Part shown: positions 63,382-64,000 of the stretch, piece after piece
Layout: each line of letters opens with the position of its first letter
Numbering within the stretch: position 1 is the first letter of the stretch
Source of the DNA: Scytonematopsis contorta HA4267-MV1
GTDB taxonomy: Bacteria > Cyanobacteriota > Cyanobacteriia > Cyanobacteriales > Nostocaceae
Direction of reading: 5' to 3'
Assembly: GCA_019359035.1 (NCBI GenBank)
Contig: JAHHIC010000036.1
Coordinates: 124,001-188,000 of the forward strand
DNA length: 64,000 bases
The notes under the pieces: generated by a model
Told to the model about the DNA's origin: nothing
The model's database searches: none
What the model saw: only the letters and a program-made list of their open reading frames with translations
Program-made: the position numbers and the translations under genes

Positions 63382-64000
63382 TCAAGTTACACCAAATAAG
63401 ATTACTAAGCCCAGAACTGCCCCAAAAATTATCAAGGCATAAAATTGGACTCTTCCGTTTTCCAGATATTTCAGACCTTCACCGCTGACGAGGGTAAAGA
63501 AACCTGTTAGGTTAACTGCACCATCAACCACACGGAAATCCACTTCCAGGATTTGTCTAGCAAGACGCCGTAATCCCACAACAAAGACGCTATTGTAAAT
63601 GTCGTCGATGTACCACTTGTTGAGAGACAACTCATAAAGTGATGGAAATTTTGAAGCAATGGCTACAGGGTTGATTTTACCCATTAAGTACATAAGAGAA
63701 GCTAGGGTAATACCAATTAGGGAAATACCAACGCTTGCTCCTGCCATTACGTAAAATTCATGGGGGTCAAATTCAGCAGCTTTTTCTACCACTTCTGCCA
63801 GAGTTTCATTAGGTGAGTAAATAAACTCCTCAAAGTAGTTAGCGAAAGGTGTACCCACTAAACCAACTAGCATGGAAGGAATAGCCAAAATGACTAATGG
63901 TAAAGTCATTGTCCAAGCAGACTCATGAGGATATTCGCTGTGATGACCGTGGTCGTCGTGTCCTTCGTTCCCATGACCACTTGTTTGTAATTCCCCAGTT
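63382..64000 (-). CDS. ndhF: NAD(P)H-quinone oxidoreductase subunit 5 (NdhF), 3' part
   Basis: The last ~205 codons; the frame runs on past the right edge, so the gene starts outside. The Met at 63909 is internal: upstream codons read through a His/Gly/Asp-rich cytoplasmic loop (GHGNEGHDDHGHHSEYPHE) and SAWTMTLPLVILAIPSMLVG, the standard NdhF1 C-terminal region. The amphipathic lateral helix and last transmembrane helix of NuoL-type subunits follow (SLNKWYIDDIYNSVFVVGLRRLARQILEVDFRVVDGAVNLTG, then LYALIIFGAVLGLVILF-like end). NdhF is the distal proton-pumping subunit of NDH-1. Operon context with ndhD. Confidence 0.93.
   Translation of the reverse strand, partial: TGELQTSGHGNEGHDDHGHHSEYPHESAWTMTLPLVILAIPSMLVGLVGTPFANYFEEFIYSPNETLAEVVEKAAEFDPHEFYVMAGASVGISLIGITLASLMYLMGKINPVAIASKFPSLYELSLNKWYIDDIYNSVFVVGLRRLARQILEVDFRVVDGAVNLTGFFTLVSGEGLKYLENGRVQFYALIIFGAVLGLVILFGVT

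Noticed and set aside
1-64000. Abundant HIP1 (GCGATCGC) as a genome hallmark
   Set aside because: I noticed only about five sites (near 4540, 21500, 34405, 43620, 58615), too few to call enrichment without a full count.
1-64000. tRNA, rRNA, tmRNA or RNase P RNA genes
   Set aside because: Looked through all spacers for cloverleaf arms and conserved cores and recognised none; a covariance-model scan would settle it.

Overview
The window is chromosomal DNA of a filamentous, probably heterocyst-forming cyanobacterium (Nostocales-like). Evidence seen directly: photosystem I PsaE, photosystem II factor Psb28, NDH-1 subunits NdhO, NdhD and NdhF, a PAP/fibrillin protein, a Vipp1/PspA pair, cyanobacterial families (DUF1997, DUF3134, DUF3370), and intergenic regions full of short tandem repeats (GGGGAGT, AATTGGT and TTGACGG types) and palindromes typical of Nostoc/Calothrix relatives. 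Genes are mostly single or in pairs, on both strands, separated by AT-rich, repeat-laden spacers. No tRNA, rRNA, CRISPR array or intact insertion sequence was recognised.

Layout. 1-4 kb: 3' end of rnhB, a DUF1997 gene, an amino-acid ABC permease/ATPase pair (livM-livG), and a small toxin-antitoxin-like pair. 4-7.8 kb: pgi, a cupin, and an overlapping pair (unknown gene plus aspartic-protease-fold protein). 7.8-11.9 kb: a three-gene minus-strand operon (winged-helix protein, ORC/AAA-like P-loop ATPase, DUF1802-PD-(D/E)xK nuclease fusion), the best candidate here for an undescribed, possibly defensive, system. 12-20.4 kb: lipoprotein, seven-repeat acidic protein, ndhO, mutM, psaE, fibrillin, DUF3134, mraY, psb28, dtd, a His-rich CobW GTPase. 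20.5-35.6 kb: cysS, TldD/TldE-like pair, coaD overlapping a coiled-coil gene, lgt, a minus-strand sRNA candidate, cobM plus a MIF-like tautomerase, a MASE1 histidine kinase, rlmN, a zinc-ribbon protein, uvrC.

36-64 kb: a 59-codon gene, a lone receiver protein, a PEP-CTERM-like secreted protein, an aminotransferase, trxA, a decayed RAYT transposase beside a 178-bp inverted-repeat element, vipp1 and pspA, a Pro-rich SPOR-like membrane protein, a glycosyltransferase, an RRM RNA-binding protein, an M48-like protein whose zinc site is destroyed, prfC, DUF4870, MORN and DUF3370 proteins, a large receptor-like protein (PstS-like domain, one membrane helix, three DUF4912 domains), DUF937, two nearly identical tandem Uma2 genes, and ndhD with the 3' part of ndhF.

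Two themes run through the window. A 28-bp palindrome (GTAGAGACG arms, variable but self-complementary core) occurs about 14 times, always between genes. The short tandem repeats have also entered conserved coding sequences in frame (mutM, cysS, uvrC, the aminotransferase and the tail of DUF1997), adding Pro/Ser/His- or Gly/Trp-rich loops to housekeeping enzymes.
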